Shown: positions 18,801 to 27,850 of the stretch, piece by piece
Numbering within the stretch: position 1 is the stretch's first letter
Layout of the letters: every line of letters begins with the position of its first letter
Assembly: GCF_000514775.1 (NCBI RefSeq)
Contig: NZ_AZWO01000028.1
Location: 1 to 64,000, forward strand
Reading direction: 5' to 3'
DNA: 64,000 bases
Source: Salinispora pacifica CNR114
GTDB lineage: Bacteria; Actinomycetota; Actinomycetes; Mycobacteriales; Micromonosporaceae
The notes under the pieces: generated by a model
Seen by the model: the letters and a program-made list of their open reading frames with translations, nothing else
What the model was told of the DNA's origin: nothing
Database searches by the model: none
Translations under genes and position numbers: made by a program

Positions 18801-18932
18801 GCAGAGCTTGGTCCAGACACCACACCGGTATCCGGACCGAGCCCCGCGTTGCCGGACCGCCCCCTGGACTCCGCCTCGCTCGCCCCGGAGTGTCCCGACC
18901 GCCACTTGGGCGACGATGACGGCCGGGGCTGA
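15837..18932 (+). CDS. type I PKS module KS-AT-ACP
   Basis: A 1031-residue single-module polyketide synthase. The ketosynthase (about 10-425) has Cys in TACSTS (near 166), His in EAHGT (near 299) and His in GHLDAAAG (near 340), so it should be condensing. The acyltransferase (about 510-800) has GHSVGEY near 600 and HAFH near 697, the signature of malonyl-CoA specificity. An ACP with LGGTSF (Ser near 905) follows. There are no KR, DH, ER or TE domains, so the added ketide should keep its beta-keto group. No N-terminal docking domain is evident. The C-terminal ~60 residues are Pro/Gly-rich without a recognised fold. The next gene starts 17 bases before this one ends. Confidence 0.93.
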   Translation: MTNSPDEVTNLEIAVIGMAGRFPGAPDCTRLWETVLAGRERITRTQPDRPGHVAAWGRLDDIDRFDAAYFGYSPRDAALLDPQQRIFLEVAQHALEHAGHHNGGRARVGVYAGSSISTYLLRNLLGGTTNAGYGELIIANDKDMLASRVSYHLNLTGPSVAVQTACSTSLVAVHMAGQALLAGECEIAIAGGVSVQPPQGGYHPEPGGVLSPRGVCRPFDATADGMVPGSGTAAVVLKPLIDAVRDRDTVYAVIAATAVNNDGGDKVGFTAPRIDGQAEMIRTAQRLAGIDVTRIRYVEAHGTATPLGDPIEVAALTRAFRAATDRTGFCALGSVKALIGHLDAAAGVTGLIKTVLALRAGVLPPSPYLGTINPELSLADSPFYLPRVPQPWPGDGPRIAAVSSIGMGGTNAHAILRQAPVPPAPVGRRHRWHAVAVSARSRKALDRMRADLADRLTPGDDLADVAFTLQAGRPRNAYRAVVVAEDPAGAVEALRNGGRQAHEPPGDVPVMFLFPGQGAQRPRMGHGLYQTEPVFRAAVDEVAGLARAHGVPLLELLFDDTPKAAARLTDTKIAQPALFAVEYALARLLNSWGIRPVAMLGHSVGEYVAAALAGTFSLADAVALVVTRGRLMAGLRPGTMLAVAVAADELPALPTGVWLAADNAPGSCVVAGETGPVDAYAQQLARDAVPTRRLAVSHAFHTPMVAPALTELAEAVSAVQARPPEVPFVSCRTGRWITAAEATDPGYWAGQAADPVRFRPGLRTLPDGILLEVGPGMGLIGFVTDRTALPTLGRWAPGDEPDGEEKALVTALGRLWLAGAAIDWTTFHGPTAGRVPLPGYPFASDRHWVAPGLHSETPRPAGSDLADLRAASADDVTVRLRRVFAELLGIAEVGDHDDFFELGGTSFLATRVVAVVNDEFAVRLTSGDLFDAPTVDTLAELVWRQLTEGDDELLEEIRRLSPQEVRAALETVGTPGDGFGGSSRRPAAAELGPDTTPVSGPSPALPDRPLDSASLAPECPDRHLGDDDGRG

Positions 18933-21165
18933 GTTCGCCGCCGCCCGGCACCTCGTGCCGTTCGGCGAGCGGTGGGCGATCTGGCGGTGGGTGGCGCTGC
19001 GCGGTGCGGGCATGCCGGTCGACTGGCTCGCCCGGCTGAGTCGCCCCGGGCTCGCGACCATGGGCGAGGAGGAGTTCGTCCGGGCAAGCGCTGAGCTCGC
19101 GGCGGACCTGCGAGCGCTCGCGGCCGAGCCGGCGCTGCGGGAGGCGATCACCTGGCAGAACCGGCACGCGCTGCGAACCGGGGTGGACGTGATGCTGGCC
19201 TCGCCGGGGCGTCGTTCCTCAAAATTCCGGCAGAAGGAGGCGTTGGTCGCCCGCTACCTGCAACGCTACTGCGCGAAGAACGACACGATCGGCTTCTTCG
19301 GGCCGGTCGGCTGGGCCACAGTTCGCGATGACGGGCCGGCCATCACGATACGCCCGGGATCCGGTCTGGTCGCGGAACGGACGACATATCTTGAGGGCTG
19401 GTGCGCGGACGAGATCGCGGCCGTGATCGCCGCGGACGAGGAACTGTGGCCGTGGCTGGCGCCGCGGATACCGCCGTTCCTGCGCCTGGACGGCGATCAG
19501 CTGCACCGACCGCTCGCCCCGCCGCTGATGCTCCGGCCGGACGAGGCCGCGGTCCTGGCCCGCTGCGATGGCGTGACCCCGGCGCACGCGATCGCCTCCG
19601 CGCTCGCCGGTCAGGGCTTCGACAGGCCCAGGGAGGTCGTCGAGGTGCTCTACCGGCTGGCCGCCGCCCACCGGATTGTCTGGGGCCCGCAGATCGCCGC
19701 CGACGATCCCAACCCGATCCGCGCGCTGCGAGACCTGCTGCGTCCCCTGCCGGCCGGGCCGTCGCGGCAGCGTGCCGACTCCATTGTGGATGCCTTGGCC
19801 GAACGGTACCGAGCGGTCGCCGCAGCCACCGGCGACCCGGATCGACTCGGCACCGCGCTCACCGCGCTGGAGGAGTGGTTCACCGAGATCACCGGCAAGG
19901 CCTCCACCCGCAACCACGGCCGGTTGTACGCCGGCCGCACGCTTGTCTATGAAGACTGCCGCCGTGACCTCACCGCCGAGCTTGGCCCGGAGCTGCTGGC
20001 TGGCCTCGCACCGCCGCTGGAACTGCTGCTCACCTCTGCCCGCTGGTTCACCGAGCGCGCACTGGCACTCTACCGTCGAGAGCTGCTCGCGCTGTACAGT
20101 CGACTCGCCGCCCGGCACGGCCCTGCGGTGCCGTTCGAGAACCTCTGGCTATACGCCCAGGACCTGGTCTTCCGGGACGCCGGCGATGCGTTCGATGTCC
20201 TCGCCTCCGAGGTCCGGCAGCGGTGGGCCACCGTGCTCGCCACCGCGCCCGGCCCCGACTACGCGTCCGCCGACCTCCGCGATGCCGTCGACCGCGCCTT
20301 CGCCACCACCGTCATCACGCCCGGCGTGACCCGGTACTGCTGCCCCGACGTGATGATCGACGCCACGAGTGTCGACGCGATCCGCGCCGGCGAACACCGG
20401 TTCGTTCTCGGCGAGCTACACGCCGGATTCAACACGCTGACCTCCGCGTTCTTCGCCCGCCAGCACCCGGCTCCGCACGAGTTGGCCGACGCGGTCGAGC
20501 ATGACTTGCCGGACCCGCAGATCGTCGCGGTCTTCTCCCGCGAGGTGCCGTCCCGCATGATGCGGGGCCTGGTCGCCCCCCGCGACCTACGCATCCTCTA
20601 CGCCCAGGACAGCTGCGGGGTGCCGCCCGAGGTGTCGGTGCCGGTGAGCTCGCTGGTCGCTACGCGTGCCGACGACAAGCTGATGATTTCCAGCCGGGAC
20701 GGCCGGATCATGTTCGAGAGCATGGTCTTCTTCGGTGAGCTGGTTATGGTCCGGGCCCATCGCGCGTTCGGCGTGTCCGCACCCGCCCCGCACACACCCC
20801 GGCTGACCGTCGATCGGCTCGTCGTCGATCGCGAGACGTGGCGTTTCGCCCCGCGCGACCTGGCCTTCGCGTGGATCACAGGTGAACACGAACGACTGGG
20901 GTCCGCGCGACGTTGGCGAGAGGAGCGGGGCCTTCCCCGCTACGTCTTCGTCCGCACTGCCCGCGACGCCAAGCCGCTCTACGCCGACTTCGACTCACCG
21001 GTGCTGATCGACCTGCTCAGCCGCGCCGTGCGGCGTGCTGCCGACGACGGTGAAGACGTGACGATCAGCGAGATGCTCCCTGCCCCGGAGCACACCTGGC
21101 TGCCGGACGCGCAGGGCCGCCGATACACGAGCGAGCTACGCCTGGTCGCCATCGCCCGCCCGTGA
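18916..21165 (+). CDS. LanB-type lantibiotic dehydratase family protein (glutamylation-domain size)
   Basis: A 749-residue protein with the hallmarks of the LanB N-terminal family: SSKFRQKEALVARYLQRY followed by CAKNDTIGFFGPVGWA (about 95-130), RNHGRLYAGRTLVYED (about 330-350), and a C-terminal part with LYADFDSP and a conserved hydrophobic end. Full LanB enzymes couple a ~750-residue glutamyl-tRNA-dependent transfer domain to a ~300-residue elimination domain; here only the first size class is present. LanB relatives normally act on a ribosomal peptide, but no precursor-like small gene is visible in the locus. The ATG at 18916 lies inside the end of the PKS gene (17-base overlap), so the two are co-translated. 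A role in tRNA-dependent aminoacylation of a carrier-bound or released NRPS/PKS product is possible but is inference. Confidence 0.8.
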   Translation: MTAGAEFAAARHLVPFGERWAIWRWVALRGAGMPVDWLARLSRPGLATMGEEEFVRASAELAADLRALAAEPALREAITWQNRHALRTGVDVMLASPGRRSSKFRQKEALVARYLQRYCAKNDTIGFFGPVGWATVRDDGPAITIRPGSGLVAERTTYLEGWCADEIAAVIAADEELWPWLAPRIPPFLRLDGDQLHRPLAPPLMLRPDEAAVLARCDGVTPAHAIASALAGQGFDRPREVVEVLYRLAAAHRIVWGPQIAADDPNPIRALRDLLRPLPAGPSRQRADSIVDALAERYRAVAAATGDPDRLGTALTALEEWFTEITGKASTRNHGRLYAGRTLVYEDCRRDLTAELGPELLAGLAPPLELLLTSARWFTERALALYRRELLALYSRLAARHGPAVPFENLWLYAQDLVFRDAGDAFDVLASEVRQRWATVLATAPGPDYASADLRDAVDRAFATTVITPGVTRYCCPDVMIDATSVDAIRAGEHRFVLGELHAGFNTLTSAFFARQHPAPHELADAVEHDLPDPQIVAVFSREVPSRMMRGLVAPRDLRILYAQDSCGVPPEVSVPVSSLVATRADDKLMISSRDGRIMFESMVFFGELVMVRAHRAFGVSAPAPHTPRLTVDRLVVDRETWRFAPRDLAFAWITGEHERLGSARRWREERGLPRYVFVRTARDAKPLYADFDSPVLIDLLSRAVRRAADDGEDVTISEMLPAPEHTWLPDAQGRRYTSELRLVAIARP

Positions 21166-21222
21166 AACCGATCGGCACAACGCCGGCCACGTTCACGGTG
21201 AGCTGGGCGGCTGATTCGGATG

Positions 21223-24135
21223 TCAGGCGAGCCGAGCGGCGAACTCCGGCACCGTGGGGGCATCGAAGATCCAGCGAGCAGGGACGTCCACACCGAACGC
21301 CTCGCTGATCCGTAGCGCGACCGACAAGGCGAACAGTGAATGCCCGCCCAGCTCGAAGAAGTCTCGGTCGCCGGTCGCCAGCTCGCGCTCCTCGTCCGGT
21401 CCGCAGCCGAGTACGTCGGCCCAGATAGCGGCGATCCGGCCTCGTACCCCCTGATCGTCTGGGTCCTCGTCGACCGGCGGCGCGGCCGCGACCAGCCCGG
21501 CCAGCGCGACCGGATCGACGCCACCGGCACCTGTACGTGGCAGCCGGGGCACGACCACCACCCCGCCGAGGGACTGCCGGCCGGTCGACGCCGCGCGGGT
21601 GCGGCGCAGCAGGAGCGCGGGCGCGATCGTGGCACCCGGTGCGGGTACCACCACCGCCACTCGTCGGCCGTCGACGGTGGTGACGGCCGCGTCCGCCACG
21701 TCCGGCTCGGCCCGCACGGCGTCGGCCGGTGACGCCGCCAGCTCCAGGTCGCCCTCCGGTGAGACCCGGGCGACCTCGTCCCCGAGGAACACCCGTGCGC
21801 CGCGCCGGTCTCCGAACGGGTCCGGGCGGAACCGGTCGGCGGTACGCACCGGATCCCCCGCGTAGCCGATCGCCAGTCCCGCGCCGGTCAGGCACAGCCG
21901 TCCGCTGTGCCCGGCAGGCATCAGCCGTCCCAGGTCGTCAACCAGGTAAGCCCCGGCGCTGCCGACGACGGTCTTCGCGGTGCGAGTAGGCGTCGTGCTG
22001 GTCACCGGGTAGCCCGCCTCGACCGGGCCGGCGAGGCATTGCACGGGGAACGGGAGCCGGACCCGGTCACCTCCGGCGACCACGGCGGCTCGCAGCCGCG
22101 AACCGTGGGCCGCGGCCCAGACTCCCAACTCCGCGACGTCCGCGCCGCCGGCGAAGGCCACCGTGGCCCTCTCCTCCGGTGCGTTACCTGCCTGCAGGAC
22201 CGCACCGGAGGACAGTGCGGAACAGGCCTCCAGCAGCCAGGCTGCCGGTCCGGCCCCGCGCCACGCCACGATATCGGCTGGTGCGAGCCCGGACAGCGCG
22301 GCGGCGCGCCCGGCGAGTTCCGCGAGGACGGACCGGGGAAGGACGACCGGTGCGGGCGGGGAGCCGTCACCCGCCACGTCAAGCAGCACGGCTGCGGCGG
22401 TCGCCCGGACCACGCTCGGCAGTACCGGCACGTCCGGCGCATCATCGGGATCCACCATGGTTAGGTGCGCTGGCCACTGGCCAGTCCTGTCCGAGCCGGG
22501 CAGCAGCATTGTGGCACCGGCCCGATCGGCCAGCGCGGCGCGTCGCTTCTGTGGCATCTCTGGGTCGAGCAGCAGGCAGGCCGCACCGGTCCTTAGGATC
22601 CCGAGCAGCCCGGCGGCGGTACTCGGCGCCACCTCGGCGTGCATCGCCACCACGGTGCCTGCCACGCAGCCGACAGCGCCGAGAGCACCGGCCACCCGCC
22701 ACGCCCAGCGGTCCAGCTCAGCCCAGCTAACCTCGCCCGTGCCCGCGTCCACCGCGACTGCGTTCGGTGTGGCGCTCGCCCGCTCCGCTACAACCGGGCT
22801 CACGTCTGGATGCCCGTGCCCGGCAGCCGGTCTGATCACCGCGCGTGCCACCTGTCCCGCCGGCAGCGCCGCGAGGTCCGCGAGCGGCCGGTCCGGGTTG
22901 GCTGCGATCGCGGTCATGATCTCGTGCAGATGCTCGGCGTAGCCGGCGATCGTCCCGGCCGAGAACCGGGACTCGTCGTGCAGCAGCTTCAGCAGGACCG
23001 CGCGCTCTGCGAAGACCTGGAGAACCAGCGGATAGTTCGGTTGGCGCAACACCCGAAATCGCCGCTTCGTCCAGGCGTCTCCCTGGGCCCGCAGGGCCGC
23101 GTCGAGCAGGAAGTTCTCGAAGACCACGAGCGTGTCGAACAGGCGCTCGCCGGCTGTGGCGCGCTGGATCTCCATCAGCGACGCGTGCTGATGGTCGCGG
23201 ACCTGTACCGCCTGGCCGCGCAGCGCGACGATCAGCTCCCGTACGGTCGACGAGGCGCCGACCCGGGCCCGTACCGGCAGGGTGTTGAGCATCAGGCCGA
23301 CCATCGTGTCCGATCCGGGAACGGTGTTCCGCCGCACCGACCGTACCGCTCCGAAGACGACGTCCTCCCGGCCGTGACAGCGGCCGAGCAGCACGGCCCA
23401 GGCCGCCTGCATCACCGTGTTGAGCGTACCGCCGCACTCACGCGCCACCTCGCGCAGCCGCTCGGACAGTTCCTCCGTCAATTGCAGGTCATGCTCGGTG
23501 TGCTGGATAGCGGAGGTCTTCCGCCGATTCCCGGCAACCAACGTCGGGCCCGGCAGATCGCTCAGCGTCGCGCGCCAGAAGTCGCGCTCGACCGTATCGT
23601 CCCGCGTGGACAGCCAGTCGATGAACGCGCGATAGGGCACGACCGGCGGGAGGTCCGGGACCGTGCCGGTCCGCAGCGCGTCGTACGTCGCGAAGACCTC
23701 CCGCAGGAGCAGCAACAGCGACCGTCCGTCTAGCACCGAGTGGTGGAATGTGAGCAGGAACCGCACCGCACCCGCCTTCCGCTGGACGGCACCACGCACC
23801 AGCGGTAGCCGGTCCACCCGGAATCCGTGCGCCCGATCCGTACGCAGAAACGACTCCCAGTCCCCGGTCACCACAGTGATCGGGAAAGGCATCGGCGGAT
23901 ACACCTCCTGACGCACCTCGCCGTCCCCGCCGATCCGGAAGGCGGTCCGCAGGGCGCCGTGCCGGTCCGCTGCCCGCTGCCATGCCGCGGCGAAGGTGTC
24001 GATGTCGAGATCAGACTCCAGGTCACACTCCAGCTGTATGACGTCGAGGCTCGGCCCGTCCGCGAGCGGGTTGTCCGCGACGATGCCCAACTGCATGGGT
24101 GAGAGAGAATAGGTGTCGATCGGGCCGTCGGTCAT
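21223..24135 (-). CDS. NRPS C-A*-T with degenerate adenylation domain
   Basis: A 970-residue NRPS module. The condensation domain (about 5-430) has an intact HHSVLDG (near 130). The middle region (about 455-890) keeps the size and some A-domain landmarks (ILRTGAACLLLDP, GRLCLTGAGLAIGYAGDP) but has lost the catalytic ones. The A3 phosphate-binding loop is gone (DVAGDGSPPAPVVLPR in its place), A5 reads AGYPVTSTT, A7 reads FLGDEV, and the A10 Lys is missing (LPRTGAGGVDP). The C-terminal carrier has ELGGHSLFA (Ser near 930). The protein should therefore condense and carry but not activate its own substrate. The start at ATG 24135 has GGGAGG six bases before it. It converges on the LanB-type gene with a 57-bp gap. 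Confidence 0.9.
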   Translation of the reverse strand: MTDGPIDTYSLSPMQLGIVADNPLADGPSLDVIQLECDLESDLDIDTFAAAWQRAADRHGALRTAFRIGGDGEVRQEVYPPMPFPITVVTGDWESFLRTDRAHGFRVDRLPLVRGAVQRKAGAVRFLLTFHHSVLDGRSLLLLLREVFATYDALRTGTVPDLPPVVPYRAFIDWLSTRDDTVERDFWRATLSDLPGPTLVAGNRRKTSAIQHTEHDLQLTEELSERLREVARECGGTLNTVMQAAWAVLLGRCHGREDVVFGAVRSVRRNTVPGSDTMVGLMLNTLPVRARVGASSTVRELIVALRGQAVQVRDHQHASLMEIQRATAGERLFDTLVVFENFLLDAALRAQGDAWTKRRFRVLRQPNYPLVLQVFAERAVLLKLLHDESRFSAGTIAGYAEHLHEIMTAIAANPDRPLADLAALPAGQVARAVIRPAAGHGHPDVSPVVAERASATPNAVAVDAGTGEVSWAELDRWAWRVAGALGAVGCVAGTVVAMHAEVAPSTAAGLLGILRTGAACLLLDPEMPQKRRAALADRAGATMLLPGSDRTGQWPAHLTMVDPDDAPDVPVLPSVVRATAAAVLLDVAGDGSPPAPVVLPRSVLAELAGRAAALSGLAPADIVAWRGAGPAAWLLEACSALSSGAVLQAGNAPEERATVAFAGGADVAELGVWAAAHGSRLRAAVVAGGDRVRLPFPVQCLAGPVEAGYPVTSTTPTRTAKTVVGSAGAYLVDDLGRLMPAGHSGRLCLTGAGLAIGYAGDPVRTADRFRPDPFGDRRGARVFLGDEVARVSPEGDLELAASPADAVRAEPDVADAAVTTVDGRRVAVVVPAPGATIAPALLLRRTRAASTGRQSLGGVVVVPRLPRTGAGGVDPVALAGLVAAAPPVDEDPDDQGVRGRIAAIWADVLGCGPDEERELATGDRDFFELGGHSLFALSVALRISEAFGVDVPARWIFDAPTVPEFAARLA

Positions 24136-24982
24136 GGCGGTCCTCCCGGGCGCGAAAGTCTGCGCCAAGAATACGTATCGATCATCATGATCGACATGAC
24201 CGGATTTCCGTCGCTCGGCCGCCCCCAGCTTGCGTCATCCGCAGCCCGGCATGTCCTAGCGTCGGCGGTCTGCCGCCGTTGGGCGGGGCGAGATCGCCGA
24301 ATCACCGGCGCGGGGATCGCTGCTGCGGGCGATGGCCCGACCGGCGTGGTCGCCGTCCCAGCGACGCGCCACACCCAGGATGACTGTTGGCTCGGTGGCC
24401 ACGAACGCTAACCTCGGTTCGAAGACGCCGGCGCGAAGGGCTGCGGTGGCCGTGGCGGCAGTGCGTTAGGCAAACTCACCTTGTCGCCACAGGATCGTGC
24501 GACCCGCCTTGTACGGACTGCCGCCCGGGATTTCAGCCGTTCCGCCCCGCTTCTGTCCGTAGCCGCGTGGGCAGACGCTGCCGGGTACCGCATTCCAATT
24601 GGAAGCGCTGGCACGGACGCGACGCTTGATAGCTCTATCAGTTCCGTTTCACCTCCGAGATAAGCGACAGGGTCTGACGGACCACTTTAGAGCTACAACC
24701 CCAGACGTCCGCAGGGGTTACGAGACAAGCTGGGAACCCCTGCTGTCGCTATCGAAAGTGTGGCGAAAACCGCTGCACATTCCGCAGGGAGTCATTTACC
24801 CGTCCCGGCCGTTTTGGGTAGGTGAGTAGTGCTGGGGTGGTTATGACAGATTGATCTGATATAGCCATACCTAATGGCGTTTTGGGTTTGAGATTCTTAC
24901 TCTCTTGTGGTCGGCATGGGCCTTTTGCTTTCAGGCGGCTTGAGTTACGGTCTCTGACGATTGTCGATAGCGGGGACGGGGG
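24136..24982. other. 847-bp intergenic stretch with no supported gene
   Basis: No open frame here shows a start site, codon bias and known motif together. The left part should hold the promoter of the C-A*-T gene; the right part becomes A+T-richer and should hold the promoter of the secreted LamG protein. A hairpin at 24711-24743 is the only clear structure. Confidence 0.5.
24711..24743. repeat. perfect 9-bp inverted repeat, 15-base loop
   Basis: GCAGGGGTT (24711-24719) is exactly complementary to AACCCCTGC (24735-24743). There is no T-run after it, so it may be an operator, a processing site or a remnant of an insertion-sequence end rather than a standard terminator. Confidence 0.5.
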
Positions 24983-27850
24983 GTGGGTGCCGTGCGGTCA
25001 CGGTTCTCCGGGCAGGGGTTTGTGACTGGGGCTTTGGCGCTGGTGGTGGTTGCACCGTTCGGTGGGGTGGTCCTGTCGGTGTCGCCGGCTTCGGCCTCGA
25101 CGTCGGTCACGTGTGTGGGTGAGATGGCCTCTGCTGAGGCCGCGTTGGCGACGGCCGAGGCCTGCGATTCGCAGGTGGAGGTCAGTTCGATGCGGTCGGC
25201 GACATCGATTGCCTACGCGAATCCGGACCAGACGATGACGGCGGTGCTGTCGCCAGTTCCGGTTCGGACATTCGAGGGATCGCAATGGGTAGATATTGAT
25301 ACGACTTTGAAGCGTGCTGATGGTGGCCTGGTGTCGCCGGTTGCTACCACTCAGGATCTGACATTGTCTGGTGGTGGTTCGGGCCCGCTGTTGATGTTGG
25401 GTGAGCCGGGTCGTCGGATTTCGTTGACGTGGCCGGCAGACCTGCCGGCTCCGGTGCTGAGAGGGGATGTCGCGACGTATCCGGAGGTTCTTCCGGGTGT
25501 GGATCTGCAGGTGCGTGTTGGCGACAGCTGGTATCAGCAGTTGTTCGTGGTGAAGTCGGCCCAGGCGGCGGCGAACCCGGCGTTGGCCTCTTTGTCGTTT
25601 GGCGTGACGACGGAGGGTGTCTCGCTGCGGGAGCAGTCGGATGGGGCGATCGAGGCGGTCGATGCCGAGGGTGAGGTGGTGTTCGGCGCCTCGGCGCCGT
25701 CGATGTGGGCGTCGCCGGACCCGGCGGCGATCGAGGCGGCGGTTCGGTCGGAGCAGCGGTCACGGGCGGTGTTGGATGCACTGGTGGCGGGTGCTGTTGA
25801 GGAGCCCGCGGAGCCGCATCGGGTGCGGATGGAGGCGGAGGTTTCCCAGTCGCGGTTGACGGTGGTGCCGGTGCAGGAGTTGCTGCGGTCGCCGGACACG
25901 GTCTTCCCGGTGTACATCGACCCGAACTTTGCGTACCCGTCGCCGGCCTACTGGACGAATGTTATGGATGATAATCCGAACCATTCGTACTTCAACCAGC
26001 ACGACGATTATAGGGTCGGTCGGCAGTGGAATACTTCGAATGTGTGGCGATCGCACATGCAGTTCCACAACTTTGATGAAATGTCTGGTTCGATCATCAT
26101 CTCGGCGGATCTCTCGGTGACCGCTGACCATACCGCGGCTTGCAACGGTACGAACATTCAGCTGTGGGAGACGGAGTACATCAGTCATTTCTATCAGTAC
26201 ACGTGGAATGCGGCAGCCGATGGCTGGCTGAAGTACCTGGACACGAAACATTTCGATGCGAATCAATCGTCATGCCCCAAGAATAACGATACGGAGACGT
26301 TCGAGGGGGCAGCGTTGAAGTCGGCGGTCCAGGCGAAAGTGAGTGCTGGTGCTAACACGATGACGTTCGGCCTGCGCGCTGCCAGTGAATCTGATTACTA
26401 TCAGTGGACGAAGTTTCTGCCCAGCAAGACCGCGTTGACTGTGCAGTACAACAGGGCGCCGATGCGGCCGGTCGGACTGCCCTTCACGACGACGTCGGAT
26501 TGCTACTTGCAGTGTTCGTCTCCCGCGGTGGTGCGGAATGCAACGCCGACGTTGCGGGCGCGTGTGCAGGACGCGGACGGTGGCGTTTTGCAGACAGCGT
26601 TCGAGATTCGGACAGCGGCGAGCCTGTCGGCGCCGATCGTGGTGGGGAGCACGACGATGCCGCGGTCGTTCGTGACGACGTCGGCCAACGCGACGGCGAC
26701 CGCGACATCCCAGGTGCCGGCGAGCAAGTTGACCTCTGGGACCACCTACTACTGGCACGCCACGACAGTGGACGAGTTAGGTACCTGGAGTGGGTGGGGT
26801 TCGTGGTACAGCTTCACGGTTGATACGTCTGCGCCAGCGGTGGCCTCTGTGGTGTCTGGTGAGTTTCCTGCTCGGCAGTGGGGCGCTGAGGTGGGTTCGG
26901 CGGGGACGTTCACGCTCAGTGCTGCCTCGGATGCGGTGGAGTTCAGCTGGCAGGTGGATGCGGGGCCGGTGACGACGGTGGCGGCCACGGGTGGTGATCC
27001 GGCTACGGCGACGACGGGTCCGTATGCGCCGGCTACGGACATGGTGCATACGTTGTATGCGAGGGCCAAGGATGTGGCGGGCAATGTGGGTCCGACCGTG
27101 GAGCACCAGTTTTGGGTGACGCCGGCTGCGAATCGGTGTTGGAACTGGCGGTTGGATGAGACGTCGGGGGCGACGGCGCAGGACTGGGGTAACCAGGACG
27201 CGAGCGACGGTGTGTGTCCGCCGATTGGGTCGTCGGTGACGGCGATGCCTGGCGCGGTGTCGTCGGGGGTGACCTGGATGGCGGATGCGGAGCGGGGGCA
27301 GGTGGCCAGCTTCGACGGTACGGGTGAGATCGCCGCATCGAGTCCGGTGCTGGATACGACGAAGGCCTTCACGGTGACGGCGTGGGCGAAGCTGACGGAT
27401 CTGGCGTCGGGCGGTGTGCAGACGGTCGTTTCACAGGCCGGGCCGGATACCAGTGATCTGAGTCTGGAGTATCGGCAGGACGCTAATGGTGGAGCGGGGG
27501 GCTTCTGCTTCACGATGGCCGCGAGTGATGGCGAGTTGACGACGGCGTGCGCGGAACCGGTGTCGTGGCCGGTCACTGAAGGGCAGTGGCTGCACCTGGC
27601 CGGTGTGTACGACGCGACGCTGGACGTGATCCGGGTGTACGTGATGGGCGACCCGGTGCGCTGTGCGGGTGATGCCGGTGAGGTCGCCTTCACCTCACCT
27701 CGGCCAGCCAGCGGCGCGCTTCTTATTGGTCGTGGCACCCAGGGCGCTGGTGCCGCACCGGCACACCATTTGGTGGGGCAGCTATCTGATGTGTATGCGC
27801 TCCAGCGGGTGTTGAGTAGCAGTGAGATCTGCCAGATGAGTGCGCCGTAG
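24983..27850 (+). CDS. secreted LamG-domain protein, partner of the RHS protein
   Basis: A 955-residue exported protein. An N-terminal signal peptide (hydrophobic core ALALVVVAPFGGVVL, cleavage after ASAS) is followed by an uncharacterised region common in actinobacterial LamG/RHS partner proteins (about 50-320). Next come a DNRLRE-like jelly-roll segment (about 310-490), two fibronectin-like segments (about 500-710) and a C-terminal LamG/concanavalin-like domain (about 715-950) with AFTVTAWAKLTD and HLAGVYDATLDVIRVYV. The likely start is GTG 24983, behind a run of Gs; GTG 24992 is an alternative. The gene is followed 216 bases later by the giant RHS gene in the same orientation, an arrangement that suggests joint export or surface assembly. 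Its exact role is unknown. Confidence 0.75.
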   Translation: MGAVRSRFSGQGFVTGALALVVVAPFGGVVLSVSPASASTSVTCVGEMASAEAALATAEACDSQVEVSSMRSATSIAYANPDQTMTAVLSPVPVRTFEGSQWVDIDTTLKRADGGLVSPVATTQDLTLSGGGSGPLLMLGEPGRRISLTWPADLPAPVLRGDVATYPEVLPGVDLQVRVGDSWYQQLFVVKSAQAAANPALASLSFGVTTEGVSLREQSDGAIEAVDAEGEVVFGASAPSMWASPDPAAIEAAVRSEQRSRAVLDALVAGAVEEPAEPHRVRMEAEVSQSRLTVVPVQELLRSPDTVFPVYIDPNFAYPSPAYWTNVMDDNPNHSYFNQHDDYRVGRQWNTSNVWRSHMQFHNFDEMSGSIIISADLSVTADHTAACNGTNIQLWETEYISHFYQYTWNAAADGWLKYLDTKHFDANQSSCPKNNDTETFEGAALKSAVQAKVSAGANTMTFGLRAASESDYYQWTKFLPSKTALTVQYNRAPMRPVGLPFTTTSDCYLQCSSPAVVRNATPTLRARVQDADGGVLQTAFEIRTAASLSAPIVVGSTTMPRSFVTTSANATATATSQVPASKLTSGTTYYWHATTVDELGTWSGWGSWYSFTVDTSAPAVASVVSGEFPARQWGAEVGSAGTFTLSAASDAVEFSWQVDAGPVTTVAATGGDPATATTGPYAPATDMVHTLYARAKDVAGNVGPTVEHQFWVTPAANRCWNWRLDETSGATAQDWGNQDASDGVCPPIGSSVTAMPGAVSSGVTWMADAERGQVASFDGTGEIAASSPVLDTTKAFTVTAWAKLTDLASGGVQTVVSQAGPDTSDLSLEYRQDANGGAGGFCFTMAASDGELTTACAEPVSWPVTEGQWLHLAGVYDATLDVIRVYVMGDPVRCAGDAGEVAFTSPRPASGALLIGRGTQGAGAAPAHHLVGQLSDVYALQRVLSSSEICQMSAP

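Noticed and set aside
768..24727. A 13-base match (GGGTTACGAGACA) shared by the IS5-type end region near 768 and the hairpin near 24715
   Set aside because: It could mark a second IS end, but 13 bases are too short to claim a homologous element and no other part of the element is present at the second site.
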